Positions 6,018 through 12,576 of a stretch of 13,901 bases of DNA are shown one piece after another. A program made the translations under genes and the position numbers. The first letter of the stretch is position 1. Every line of letters starts with the position of its first letter. Source of the stretch: Oscillospiraceae bacterium (GTDB lineage Bacteria; Bacillota_A; Clostridia; Oscillospirales; Oscillospiraceae). The notes under the pieces are model-generated. The model made no database searches. It saw only the letters and a program-made list of their open reading frames with translations, and was not told the origin of the DNA. The stretch lies in NCBI GenBank assembly GCA_017505505.1, contig JAFVPA010000005.1:1-13901 (forward strand). The letters are read 5' to 3'.

Positions 6018-6836
6018 ATGAACGAAAAACGCCGTCCCGAGCGTCGGGACAATGGCCCCCGCCGTGCCGACCGGTTCGCCGAGCGCACCGTGGTGGAAGA
6101 GGTGGAAGGCCAGCTGGAAGGCCGGAACGCTTTGCAGGAAGCTCTGAAAAGCGGCCGCACCATTGACAAGGTTTTTGTCGCTGCCGGGGATACCGACCGG
6201 GGTTTGCAGCGTCTGGCTGCCCAGGCTAAGGAAGCCGGGGCTGTGGTGGTCCCCGTTGACCGCCGGAAGCTGGATCAGATGTCCACCACCCGGGCCCATC
6301 AGGGCATCATCGCCCTGGCCGCCGCTCATGTGTACTATACCATCGATGATATTTTAGAGGAAGCCGCCTCCCGTGGGGAAGCGCCCCTCATCGTCATCTG
6401 TGACGAGCTGTCCGACCCCCACAACCTGGGCGCCATTATGCGGTCTGCCGAATGTGCCGGTGCCCACGGTGTCATCATTCCCAAACGCCGCAGTGTCGGC
6501 CTCACCGCCACCGTGGCCAAGGCTTCCGCCGGTGCTGTGGAATACATGAAGGTAGCCCGGGTCACCAACATCAACAACGCCATTTCCGAGCTGAAGGAGA
6601 AGGGTGTCTGGATCTACGGCACCGCCGCCGAGGGCTCCATCCCCATGTATAAGGCCGATCTGACCGGTCCGGCCGCCATCGTCATCGGCAACGAAGGCGA
6701 CGGCATGAGCCAGCTGGTCCGCAAAAACTGCGATGTCATGGTCCACATCCCCATGAAGGGCCGCATCAGCTCCCTGAATGCTTCTGCCGCCGCTTCCATT
6801 CTGCTGTACGAGGCCGTTCGCCAGAGACTCGGATAA
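6018..6836 (+). CDS. rlmB: TrmH-family 23S rRNA (guanosine-2'-O-)-methyltransferase, RlmB type
   Basis: A 272-aa SPOUT methyltransferase that transfers a methyl group from S-adenosylmethionine to a ribose 2'-OH, by family in 23S rRNA. A basic, probably disordered N-terminus (residues 1-30) leads to the substrate-binding domain (EGRNALQEALKSG...IDKVFVA, 34-55; THQGII-like RAHQGIIAL, 92-100). The catalytic knot follows: motif 1 SDPHNLGAIMRSAECAGA (132-149, with Asn136 and Arg142), motif 2 IVIGNEGDGMS (221-231, Glu226) and motif 3 IPMKGRISSLNASAAASI (244-261, Asn254). All three motifs are intact. The start at 6018 follows AGGAG (6005-6009); the same frame is open upstream from 5916 but runs through the repeat element and has no ribosome binding site. 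The membrane protein gene begins 25 nt downstream and is likely co-transcribed. Confidence 0.93.
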   Translation: MNEKRRPERRDNGPRRADRFAERTVVEEVEGQLEGRNALQEALKSGRTIDKVFVAAGDTDRGLQRLAAQAKEAGAVVVPVDRRKLDQMSTTRAHQGIIALAAAHVYYTIDDILEEAASRGEAPLIVICDELSDPHNLGAIMRSAECAGAHGVIIPKRRSVGLTATVAKASAGAVEYMKVARVTNINNAISELKEKGVWIYGTAAEGSIPMYKADLTGPAAIVIGNEGDGMSQLVRKNCDVMVHIPMKGRISSLNASAAASILLYEAVRQRLG

Positions 6837-6861
6837 CCCCACCCCATAGGAGGAACCCCAT

Positions 6862-8961
6862 ATGGACGATATGGAAAACAAGACCGAACCCGAAGTCCAG
6901 GAGTTTGACCTGGATGATATTCTAAATGAATTCCACGACCTTCCGGACGAGGAAACTGTGGATGTGGAACCGGACGAAGAGCTGGAAGAGCTGCTGCAAA
7001 TGCCGGAGCTGACCATCACCCCTGTGGTGGTGAAGGAACCGGAGCTGGCTGAGCTTCTCGCTGACGGTCCCGCCCCTGCCGAAGACCCCGCTTTGGATGG
7101 AGCTACCACCATGTTCCCCATCATTACAGAGGAACAGGCGGCCGCAGCTGCTGAAGCAGCTGCGGAGTCCCCTGTCTCTCTGGAGGATACAGTGCCTCTG
7201 CACGACCTGAATGACCTGGCAGAGGAACTCCCGGACGCAAAGAAAGCCGAGCCCGCCTTCGATGTGGCCCAGGAATTCACCCCCTCTCCCATTCTCTTCC
7301 ACCCCCGTTCCCGCTTAAGAGAGCTGAAAAAGCAGCTGGTAGCCGGACCGGAGAAGAAGTACTACGAGCTGACGGCCATCGGCACCGGACGGCTGCAGCT
7401 GGCCCTGCTGATCAACACCATCATCGTGCTGGTCTGCGCCGGTGTCACCACCATGTTCGCCATGGGCATGGTACCGGAAAACCGTCTGCGGTTGGTGATC
7501 TTCAGCCAGGTGCTGGCAATGATGCTCTCTGCCCTTCTGGGCAGCCATCTGATGCTGGACAGCATCGCTGACCTGCTGAAGGGCCGCTTCCGCGTCACAA
7601 CCCTGCTGACCCTCACCTTCATCGCCTGCATGGCGGATGCCCTGTTCTGTCTGAAAGAGCTGCGTGTCCCCTGCTGTGCCGCCTTCAGCCTGGAAATGAC
7701 CATGGCCCTGTGGGCCCGGCTCCAGCGCCGCAACACCCAGATCGCCCAGTTGGATACCATGCGCAAGGCTGTACGCCTGACAGGTATCATCAAGGCCGAG
7801 AATTATTTTGAGGGCAAGGACGGCCTGCTGCGGGTAGACGGCGAGGTCTCCGATTTCATGGATACCTATGACAAGACCTCCTCTCCCGAGCTGGTCCAGA
7901 GCATCTTCGCCTTCCTGAGTCTTATCGCCTGCCTGGGCATTGCCGGCTTCTCCGCTTACCTGCATGGTATCAGCATGGGTGTGCAGATCCTGTCCACCTC
8001 TCTGCTGGTGGCCGTTCCCGCCACCTTCTTCATCTCCATCACCCGCCCCATGTCCATTCTGGAATCCCGCCTGCACATGGTGGGCACGGTGCTCTGCGGC
8101 TGGGAGGGTGTGAAAGACCTGTGCGGCAAGGCCTTCTTCCCCCTGACGGATGCTGATTTGTTCCCCGTGGGCAGCACCAAGCTCAACGGCGTCAAGTTCT
8201 ACAATGACTTAAGCCCCGACAAGGTGGTCTCTTACTCCACCTCCCTGATCCTGGCCGGAGGCGGCGGACTGGTAACTGTGTTCAAGCAGCTTCTCAAGAG
8301 CCGCAGCGGCACCACCCACAAGGTCCGCAACTTCCAGAGCTACGGCGACCGGGGCATCGGCGGTGAAGTCTGCGGAGAAAGCGTCCTGCTGGGCACCCTG
8401 GACTTCCTGAAGGATATGGGCGTGGAGATTCCCGAGGGCACCATGGTCTCTCAGGCGGTTTATGCCGCCATCGATGGCCAGCTTGGCGCGGTCTATGCCA
8501 TTTCCTATGCCAAGATGCGTTCCGCCTCCGCCGGACTGGTCACCCTTTGCGGTTACCGGAAGCTGCGGATGCTGAAGCTCCCCGGCGATTTCATGCTGAC
8601 GGAAAGCTTCCTGCGCAGCAAGTTCAACATCAAGACCAAGCGTGTCCGGTTCCTGGACCGGGAGACCGCCGCTCAGCTGAAGAAGTTCCGGCCGGACCCC
8701 AACGAGCCTGTTCTTGCCATGACCACCCGGGATGAGCTTGTCTCCGCAGCCTACGCCGTCACCGGCGCCCGGGCCCTGCGCCAGTCCACCAAGCTGGGCG
8801 TGCTGATCCACCTTCTGGGCGGCACCCTGGGCTTGATCATCATGCTGATCCTGGGCTACCTCGGCAGCACGGAGCTGCTGACTCCCACCAACATCCTGCT
8901 CTACCAGCTGATCTGGGCCGTCCCCGGCCTGCTGATCACCGAGTGGACGCGTGTGGTATAA
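6862..8961 (+). CDS. Large membrane protein resembling a catalytically inactive P1-type ATPase, with acidic N-terminal extension
   Basis: 699 aa; AGGAGG (6848-6853) fixes the start. Residues 1-140 are acidic, Ala/Pro/Glu-rich and probably disordered. Eight membrane segments follow in a 4+2+2 pattern (about 179-202, 209-231, 245-264, 270-288, 346-369, 373-393, 644-667, 675-694), the layout of P1B heavy-metal ATPases. The sixth carries LLVAVPATFF where those pumps have the CPC region. The loop at 420-640 resembles the P and N domains: NFQSYGDRGIGGEVCGESVL (490-509) and the DFLKDMGVEIP, VYAAIDGQLGAVYAI stretches match in order. The phosphorylation motif DKTGT is absent (FPLTDADLFPVG in its place, about 426-437), no TGES actuator loop is seen in the short 289-345 loop, and no TGDN is visible. 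It should not hydrolyse ATP by the usual cycle. Function unknown; regulatory or scaffolding roles are inference. It shares a transcript with rlmB. Confidence 0.85.
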   Translation: MDDMENKTEPEVQEFDLDDILNEFHDLPDEETVDVEPDEELEELLQMPELTITPVVVKEPELAELLADGPAPAEDPALDGATTMFPIITEEQAAAAAEAAAESPVSLEDTVPLHDLNDLAEELPDAKKAEPAFDVAQEFTPSPILFHPRSRLRELKKQLVAGPEKKYYELTAIGTGRLQLALLINTIIVLVCAGVTTMFAMGMVPENRLRLVIFSQVLAMMLSALLGSHLMLDSIADLLKGRFRVTTLLTLTFIACMADALFCLKELRVPCCAAFSLEMTMALWARLQRRNTQIAQLDTMRKAVRLTGIIKAENYFEGKDGLLRVDGEVSDFMDTYDKTSSPELVQSIFAFLSLIACLGIAGFSAYLHGISMGVQILSTSLLVAVPATFFISITRPMSILESRLHMVGTVLCGWEGVKDLCGKAFFPLTDADLFPVGSTKLNGVKFYNDLSPDKVVSYSTSLILAGGGGLVTVFKQLLKSRSGTTHKVRNFQSYGDRGIGGEVCGESVLLGTLDFLKDMGVEIPEGTMVSQAVYAAIDGQLGAVYAISYAKMRSASAGLVTLCGYRKLRMLKLPGDFMLTESFLRSKFNIKTKRVRFLDRETAAQLKKFRPDPNEPVLAMTTRDELVSAAYAVTGARALRQSTKLGVLIHLLGGTLGLIIMLILGYLGSTELLTPTNILLYQLIWAVPGLLITEWTRVV

Positions 8962-8970
8962 TCCTTTCGA

Positions 8971-9002
8971 CCTCCCGGAGAAATCTCCGGGAGGTTTTCT
9001 TT
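8971..9002 (+). terminator. Rho-independent terminator of the rlmB operon
   Basis: Perfect 10-bp stem CCTCCCGGAG/CTCCGGGAGG (8971-8980 with 8985-8994), AAAT loop, then TTTTCTTT, 9 nt after the stop codon. Confidence 0.93.
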
Positions 9003-9053
9003 GTACCGATGAAATACAAATTATCGTTTATCGCAGAAAACCAATCGCCCACT

Positions 9054-9196
9054 CCGTAGGGGAGGGGCACCGCCCCTCCCGCAAGGTAACGATACATAAA
9101 GGAGTAGAATAATAGCAGATAGCGATACTCTCATGCCATTATTGAAACGATCAAAACCTGTTACTGCACGGGAGGGGCAATGCCCCTCCCCTACAG
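9054..9196. repeat. REPIN-like element 3
   Basis: The arms 9054-9081 and 9169-9196 (28 bp each) are inverted and differ at three positions: one outside the GTAG foot and two in the loop. Each is GTAG plus GGGAGGGGC/GCCCCTCCC with a 3-nt loop (ACC or AAT). About 87 bp of AT-rich sequence lies between them. The element sits 42 bp upstream of the operator pair of the XRE gene, outside the predicted transcript. Confidence 0.87.
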
Positions 9197-9238
9197 TATA
9201 AAAATACAAACTACATTTCCCCGTCTCAGAGCCCCCCT

Positions 9239-9278
9239 GTCAACCGCAGGTTGACACCCTGCAATCAACGGGTGGTTG
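9239..9278. promoter_or_regulatory. Two CAAC-N5-GTTG operators of the XRE regulator
   Basis: Site 1 is the centre of a perfect 7-bp inverted repeat, GTCAACC-GCA-GGTTGAC (9239-9255; core 9241-9253). Site 2 (9266-9278, CAACGGGTGGTTG) has the same half-sites with a different 5-bp centre and overlaps the -35 box at 9276. The centres are 25 bp apart. Placement implies repression of the gene's own promoter. Confidence 0.75.
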
Positions 9279-9304
9279 CGAAACCTGCCGCTTCTTGCTA
9301 TACT
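9276..9304 (+). promoter_or_regulatory. Promoter of the XRE regulator and anchored protein
   Basis: TTGCGA (9276-9281), 17-bp spacer, TATACT (9299-9304) preceded by TGC. The second operator covers the first three bases of the -35. Confidence 0.82.
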
Positions 9305-9337
9305 TTCTTTACCAAACAGCAAAAGGAGGAAGCAACT

Positions 9338-9640
9338 ATGGCAGACTTGACCATCGGCCAACGGATCGCCCAGGAGCGGAAAAAGCTGAACATCTCCCAG
9401 GTTGGCCTGGCCACCCGGCTGGACGTTTCCCGCCAAGCCATCAGTAAATGGGAATCCGATGCCGCCATCCCGGAGATCGATAAACTCATCGCCCTGAGCA
9501 AGCTCTTCGGTGTCAGCGTAGGCTGGCTGCTGGGCGTAGAGGATCCGACAGTATCCCGGACAGAAGCCCTGACCGAAGACCACTACAAAATCATAGAGGA
9601 GCTGGTAAAAAAATACCAGGCACCTCCCAAGTCTCATTGA
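9338..9640 (+). CDS. XRE/Cro-CI family helix-turn-helix regulator
   Basis: A 100-aa DNA-binding protein starting 8 nt after AAAAGGAGG (9321-9329). The HTH_3 domain covers about residues 6-66: IGQRIAQERKKLNISQ, then the helix-turn-helix (SQVGLATRLDVSRQAISKWE, 20-39), then IPEIDKLIALSKLFGVSVGWLL, the hallmark ending of this family. A short C-terminal helix (HYKIIEELVKKY) may dimerise. The dyad CAAC-N5-GTTG sites over its own promoter point to autorepression by a dimer. Its stop codon TGA shares two bases with the TTG start of the downstream anchored protein, so the two are translationally linked. The upstream in-frame extension from 9251 has no ribosome binding site and runs across the promoter, so it is rejected. 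The inducing signal is unknown. Confidence 0.92.
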   Translation: MADLTIGQRIAQERKKLNISQVGLATRLDVSRQAISKWESDAAIPEIDKLIALSKLFGVSVGWLLGVEDPTVSRTEALTEDHYKIIEELVKKYQAPPKSH

Positions 9641-10539
9641 CAATCTTTCACTATCTGGTCGTCTTCGGTGCATCGCTGCTGATTTTTCTATTCCTGTATG
9701 GCACCACCAGTCGGCTGGAAAAACAGATTCTGATGTACGAATCCAACATTACTGCCTTGTCGTCCAGCATTGCCATCTTGTCGGAACGTCTTGATGCCCT
9801 GGAAGCTGCGCCTCAAGCCATCAGCACCCCAGGCCAGCTGCTGGCGAACTACGATCTGGAGCCCTATCCTCTGGCCGCCACCAAAAGCGGCCGCCGGGTA
9901 AAAGTGTCCTTCTCCGCCGTCCCCCATGTCTGGAATACCGGGGATATTGGGTACATCTGCGTCTCCGGCTCCGGGGAACCCTTCCGGATCAAGTGTGATT
10001 GGGACGGCGGCCACCTGACCGCAGAGCTGATCCTGGAAATCGAAGACGGCTACGACCTGTGCTTCGCCGTAGAGCACAGCGATAACAGTCAGGAGCAGCA
10101 GCTACTGGAGCACGAGATCATCGAAGATCTGGCGGAAGCCTTCACCATCCCCATCCGGGTAGAAAGGGGCAGCGCAGCCTATGACAGCGGCGCCGTTGTT
10201 CTGACAGATTACACCGCCTGGTTTGGCATGCCTGCCATCTATGAGTTGGTGAAGGAGGGCCATGCCATAGCGCAGTGCGAATACCGCCTCTACCGCAGGC
10301 CCAACAATGACTCCAAGGTCGAGCTGCTCCGGGCCGATGTGCTGCCCAGCTACACCAACGATCCCATCCCCGGCTATCCCTTCCGGGCATCCCCTTCGGT
10401 GGTCCGTTTTGAAAATGTGGACATCCAAAACTGCAACCATATGCAGCTGTGTTTTTATGTAAAGCTGGACAACGGTGTTGAGCAGGAATATCCCATCACC
10501 GTTTTCGTCCCCGACGGACAGGGCGGTCTGACAGAATGA
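9637..10539 (+). CDS. Signal-anchored extracytoplasmic protein, coupled to the XRE regulator
   Basis: 300 aa with a TTG start inside the TTGA that also holds the regulator's stop. No strong ribosome binding site is visible, so translational coupling is likely. Residues 4-22 (FHYLVVFGASLLIFLFLYG) form one membrane anchor. RLEKQILMYESNITALSSSI and onward (26-57) form a probable coiled coil, and a domain with many beta-like stretches follows. Residues 87-145 align with residues 66-123 of the lipoprotein at 10856: both have Cys-x-Trp-Asp-Gly-x-x-Leu-Thr-Ala-Glu (CDWDGGHLTAE here, CLWDGQQLTAE there) and a following DG(Y/L). The first in-frame ATG is at 9733 and would delete the anchor. I recognise no named family. 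A surface or sensor role beside the regulator is inference. Confidence 0.8.
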   Translation: MTIFHYLVVFGASLLIFLFLYGTTSRLEKQILMYESNITALSSSIAILSERLDALEAAPQAISTPGQLLANYDLEPYPLAATKSGRRVKVSFSAVPHVWNTGDIGYICVSGSGEPFRIKCDWDGGHLTAELILEIEDGYDLCFAVEHSDNSQEQQLLEHEIIEDLAEAFTIPIRVERGSAAYDSGAVVLTDYTAWFGMPAIYELVKEGHAIAQCEYRLYRRPNNDSKVELLRADVLPSYTNDPIPGYPFRASPSVVRFENVDIQNCNHMQLCFYVKLDNGVEQEYPITVFVPDGQGGLTE

Positions 10540-10545
10540 TACACG

Positions 10546-10583
10546 TTAAGGAACGGCCGAGAAAGCCGTTCCTTAATTTATTG
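10546..10583 (+). terminator. Terminator after the anchored protein gene
   Basis: A perfect 12-bp stem TTAAGGAACGGC/GCCGTTCCTTAA (10546-10557 with 10565-10576), 7-nt loop, then TTTATTG, starting 7 nt after the stop. Confidence 0.82.
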
Positions 10584-10592
10584 TAAACCTTC

Positions 10593-10621
10593 TTGCAATG
10601 GGACAGATTTTACAGTATAAT
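10593..10621 (+). promoter_or_regulatory. Promoter of the lipoprotein gene
   Basis: TTGCAA (10593-10598), 17-bp spacer, perfect TATAAT (10616-10621). It lies directly after the preceding terminator and 235 bp before the lipoprotein start, with REPIN-like element 4 in between. No CAAC-N5-GTTG site is seen here. Confidence 0.82.
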
Positions 10622-10655
10622 CGGAGTGTAAATTGGAGTTTAGCGTACCAGCTAC

Positions 10656-10795
10656 TGTAGGGCGGGGTCATGACCCCGCCGAACCGGTAACAAGAATTGC
10701 CAGGTAAAAATCGGCGCAATATCCTGCCGTTTTGTAAGGAAACGATACCACTCAGTATCAGAAGTACGTCGGCGGGGTCATGACCCCGCCCTACA
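10656..10795. repeat. REPIN-like element 4, inside the lipoprotein leader
   Basis: The arms 10656-10681 and 10770-10795 are a perfect 26-bp inverted pair. Each contains GTAG plus the loop-less 20-bp palindrome GGCGGGGTCATGACCCCGCC (10661-10680, 10771-10790). The interior shares an AAAAATCGGxGCAAxATC stretch with element 5, so the two form a subfamily. The element lies between the promoter at 10593 and the ribosome binding site at 10842. Confidence 0.9.
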
Positions 10796-10855
10796 ATGGC
10801 GTATAGAATTCGGCAGATAACCGATAATTTATCTTCTAAATAAGGAGGAACCCAA

Positions 10856-11692
10856 ATGAAAAAGAACGTTCTGACCATTCTCGCATTGACCCTGATGCTG
10901 GCTGTGATGCTGGTTGGCTGCGGCAGCAAGGAGGCGGCTGAGACCACTGCCGCACCTGTCTCCGCGGAAACCGCCGGCAATGCCGCTCCGGCTGCTCTGG
11001 GTCTGAAGGAAGCCACCCTGACCGCCAGCACCTGGTCCAGTCCCAATGGCGCCACTGTCCATCTAACCGCCGCTCCCGTTGGGTATACCGACAAATGCAG
11101 TGCCAACTTCGTCATCCGGCTGGAAAGTGATGAAGTCGCCAATATCCCCTGCCTGTGGGACGGCCAGCAGCTCACCGCGGAAGCCGAGCTGAATGCTGCC
11201 GACGGCCTGTGCTACTATCTCGTGATGACCGGCAGCAACGGCAGTACCGTGGAACTGGCAATCAACACCCCCATTCAGCCTACCGATGAAGCCCTCATTA
11301 ATATGGCCAGTTCCCTGAACGCCTATTGCAGCGTCATGGTGGACAACTCTGCTTTTGAAGGCGGCAAGCTGACCATCACCGGCGGCACTGTCCAGGTTCA
11401 GACCCCCAGGATCACCAACGAAGGTGAATCCATTACCTGTAAAGAGGCCACCCTGGTGCTCAGTCTCAACGGAGAGGAACTGGATAAGGAATCCCTGTCC
11501 CTGACCGCAGGCGATGCCGCCGGAGCCTATACGCAGACTCTGTCCGGTATTTCCTTTGATGTCCCCGAACTGGAAAACGACCAGCAGCTCACCCTGACGC
11601 TGAATGTCACCCTCTCCAACGGCCAGACCCTGTCTGATGCCGGCAGTTCCTTCTATTATAACGAAGGCAATGTTCTGACTGCTGTGGGCTGA
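10856..11692 (+). CDS. Lipoprotein with an extracytoplasmic domain related to the anchored protein upstream
   Basis: 278 aa; AAGGAGG (10842-10848) 7 nt before the ATG. A lipoprotein signal peptide is clear: MKKN, a hydrophobic core, and lipobox LVGC with Cys22 as the predicted lipidated residue. An Ala/Thr/Glu-rich linker (24-48) follows. Residues 66-123 match residues 87-145 of the protein at 9637 (CLWDGQQLTAE, 99-109). The remainder alternates short polar and hydrophobic stretches suggesting beta-sandwich-like modules (for example 165-210 and 230-270). It has its own promoter and terminator, so expression may be separate from the XRE operon despite adjacency. No catalytic motif is recognised. 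A surface-binding or structural role is inference; lipoprotein localisation is well supported. Confidence 0.88.
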   Translation: MKKNVLTILALTLMLAVMLVGCGSKEAAETTAAPVSAETAGNAAPAALGLKEATLTASTWSSPNGATVHLTAAPVGYTDKCSANFVIRLESDEVANIPCLWDGQQLTAEAELNAADGLCYYLVMTGSNGSTVELAINTPIQPTDEALINMASSLNAYCSVMVDNSAFEGGKLTITGGTVQVQTPRITNEGESITCKEATLVLSLNGEELDKESLSLTAGDAAGAYTQTLSGISFDVPELENDQQLTLTLNVTLSNGQTLSDAGSSFYYNEGNVLTAVG

Positions 11693-11720
11693 TTCCGGCC
11701 GCTATTCCTGAAATTAGGAT

Positions 11721-11757
11721 AAAAACCGTTTCTTCCAGGAAACGGTTTTTATTTTTT
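11721..11757 (+). terminator. Rho-independent terminator of the lipoprotein gene
   Basis: 12-bp stem AAAAACCGTTTC/GAAACGGTTTTT (11721-11732 with 11739-11750), 6-nt loop, then ATTTTTTAT. Confidence 0.92.
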
Positions 11758-11978
11758 ATCCCATTCCCTGCCGCAGAGATGTTCTCAGCGTTTTGTTTTT
11801 CTGCCACGGAATTCTGAAAAACCCGGTATTTTTACGGTCTTCCCCTGTTTTTTGATCCTGTTTTTTCATGTTTATCCTATATCATTTTTCAAGCAATGCA
11901 ATTTCCACAAATTTCTGCGTCCAGCATTCTTTTTTATGTGAATAGTATAAAAAAGTTCCGAAAAATCGTTTTTTAAGA
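11758..11978. other. AT-rich intergenic region, no gene seen
   Basis: The stretch between the lipoprotein terminator and the trmL promoter has only spurious open frames without ribosome binding sites. It contains several T-tracts and no repeat element. Confidence 0.5.
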
Positions 11979-12007
11979 TTGATTTTACGGTTCGTTTGGC
12001 ATACAAT
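11979..12007 (+). promoter_or_regulatory. Promoter of trmL
   Basis: TTGATT (11979-11984), 17-bp spacer, TACAAT (12002-12007). It places the in-frame ATG at 11996 inside the promoter and supports the start at 12065. Confidence 0.72.
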
Positions 12008-12064
12008 AGGGAACGAGCGGAATTGGAAACGTATCCGCCGTGTATTTGTACCGAGGTGATGGAA

Positions 12065-12547
12065 ATGCTGAATATCGTGCTGGTGGAACCCGAGATCCCC
12101 CAGAACTGCGGCAACATCGCCCGTACCTGCGCAGCCACCGGCTGCCGGCTCCATCTGATCCGTCCCCTGGGCTTCGACATCTCCGAAAAGGCGGTGCGCC
12201 GGGCGGGCCTGGACTACTGGCATATGGTGGAGGTTTTCGACTACGAGAACCTGGAAGATTTTTTTGCGAAGAACGATGTACAGGAAATGTGGTGCCTGTC
12301 CACGAAAGCACCCCGGTGCTATGTGGAAGCGGATTTCCACGACGGCTGCTACCTGTTCTTCGGCAAAGAGACCAAGGGCCTTCCGGAGAGCTTTCTGGCC
12401 GACCATTATGAGGAATGCGTCCGCATTCCCATGAAGCCTGATGCCCGGAGCCTGAACCTGAGCAATGCGGTGGCCATCACAGTCTACGAAGCACTGCGGC
12501 AGATTTCCTTTCCCGGCTTACAAGACTTTGGTAAAATGAGAGAATAA
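12065..12547 (+). CDS. trmL: tRNA (cytidine/uridine-34 2'-O)-methyltransferase TrmL
   Basis: A 160-aa minimal SPOUT methyltransferase; TrmL methylates the wobble nucleotide of certain tRNA-Leu species. All three knot motifs are present: [14 protein letters not shown] (8-21), [11 protein letters not shown] (99-109) and [20 protein letters not shown] (121-140). [21 protein letters not shown] (32-52) is the typical TrmL linker. Length equals the E. coli enzyme within a few residues, with no extra RNA-binding domain, unlike the RlmB-type protein in this window. GAGGT (12053-12057) lies 7 nt before the ATG at 12065; the ATG at 12059 abuts the ribosome binding site, so the second start is preferred. 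pgk begins 29 nt after its stop, so at least some read-through transcription into pgk is expected. Confidence 0.93.
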   Translation: MLNIVLVEPEIPQNCGNIARTCAATGCRLHLIRPLGFDISEKAVRRAGLDYWHMVEVFDYENLEDFFAKNDVQEMWCLSTKAPRCYVEADFHDGCYLFFGKETKGLPESFLADHYEECVRIPMKPDARSLNLSNAVAITVYEALRQISFPGLQDFGKMRE

Positions 12548-12576
12548 ACATTCATACATTTTATGGAGGATTTACT

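Noticed and set aside
1270..10795. Repeats as a CRISPR array or as insertion sequences with a transposase
   Set aside because: Copies are kilobases apart, inverted in pairs, and carry no coding capacity; no regular spacers.
12509..12537. Private pgk promoter inside the end of trmL
   Set aside because: A TAAAAT with preceding TG exists at 12532, but no acceptable -35; too weak to list as a feature.
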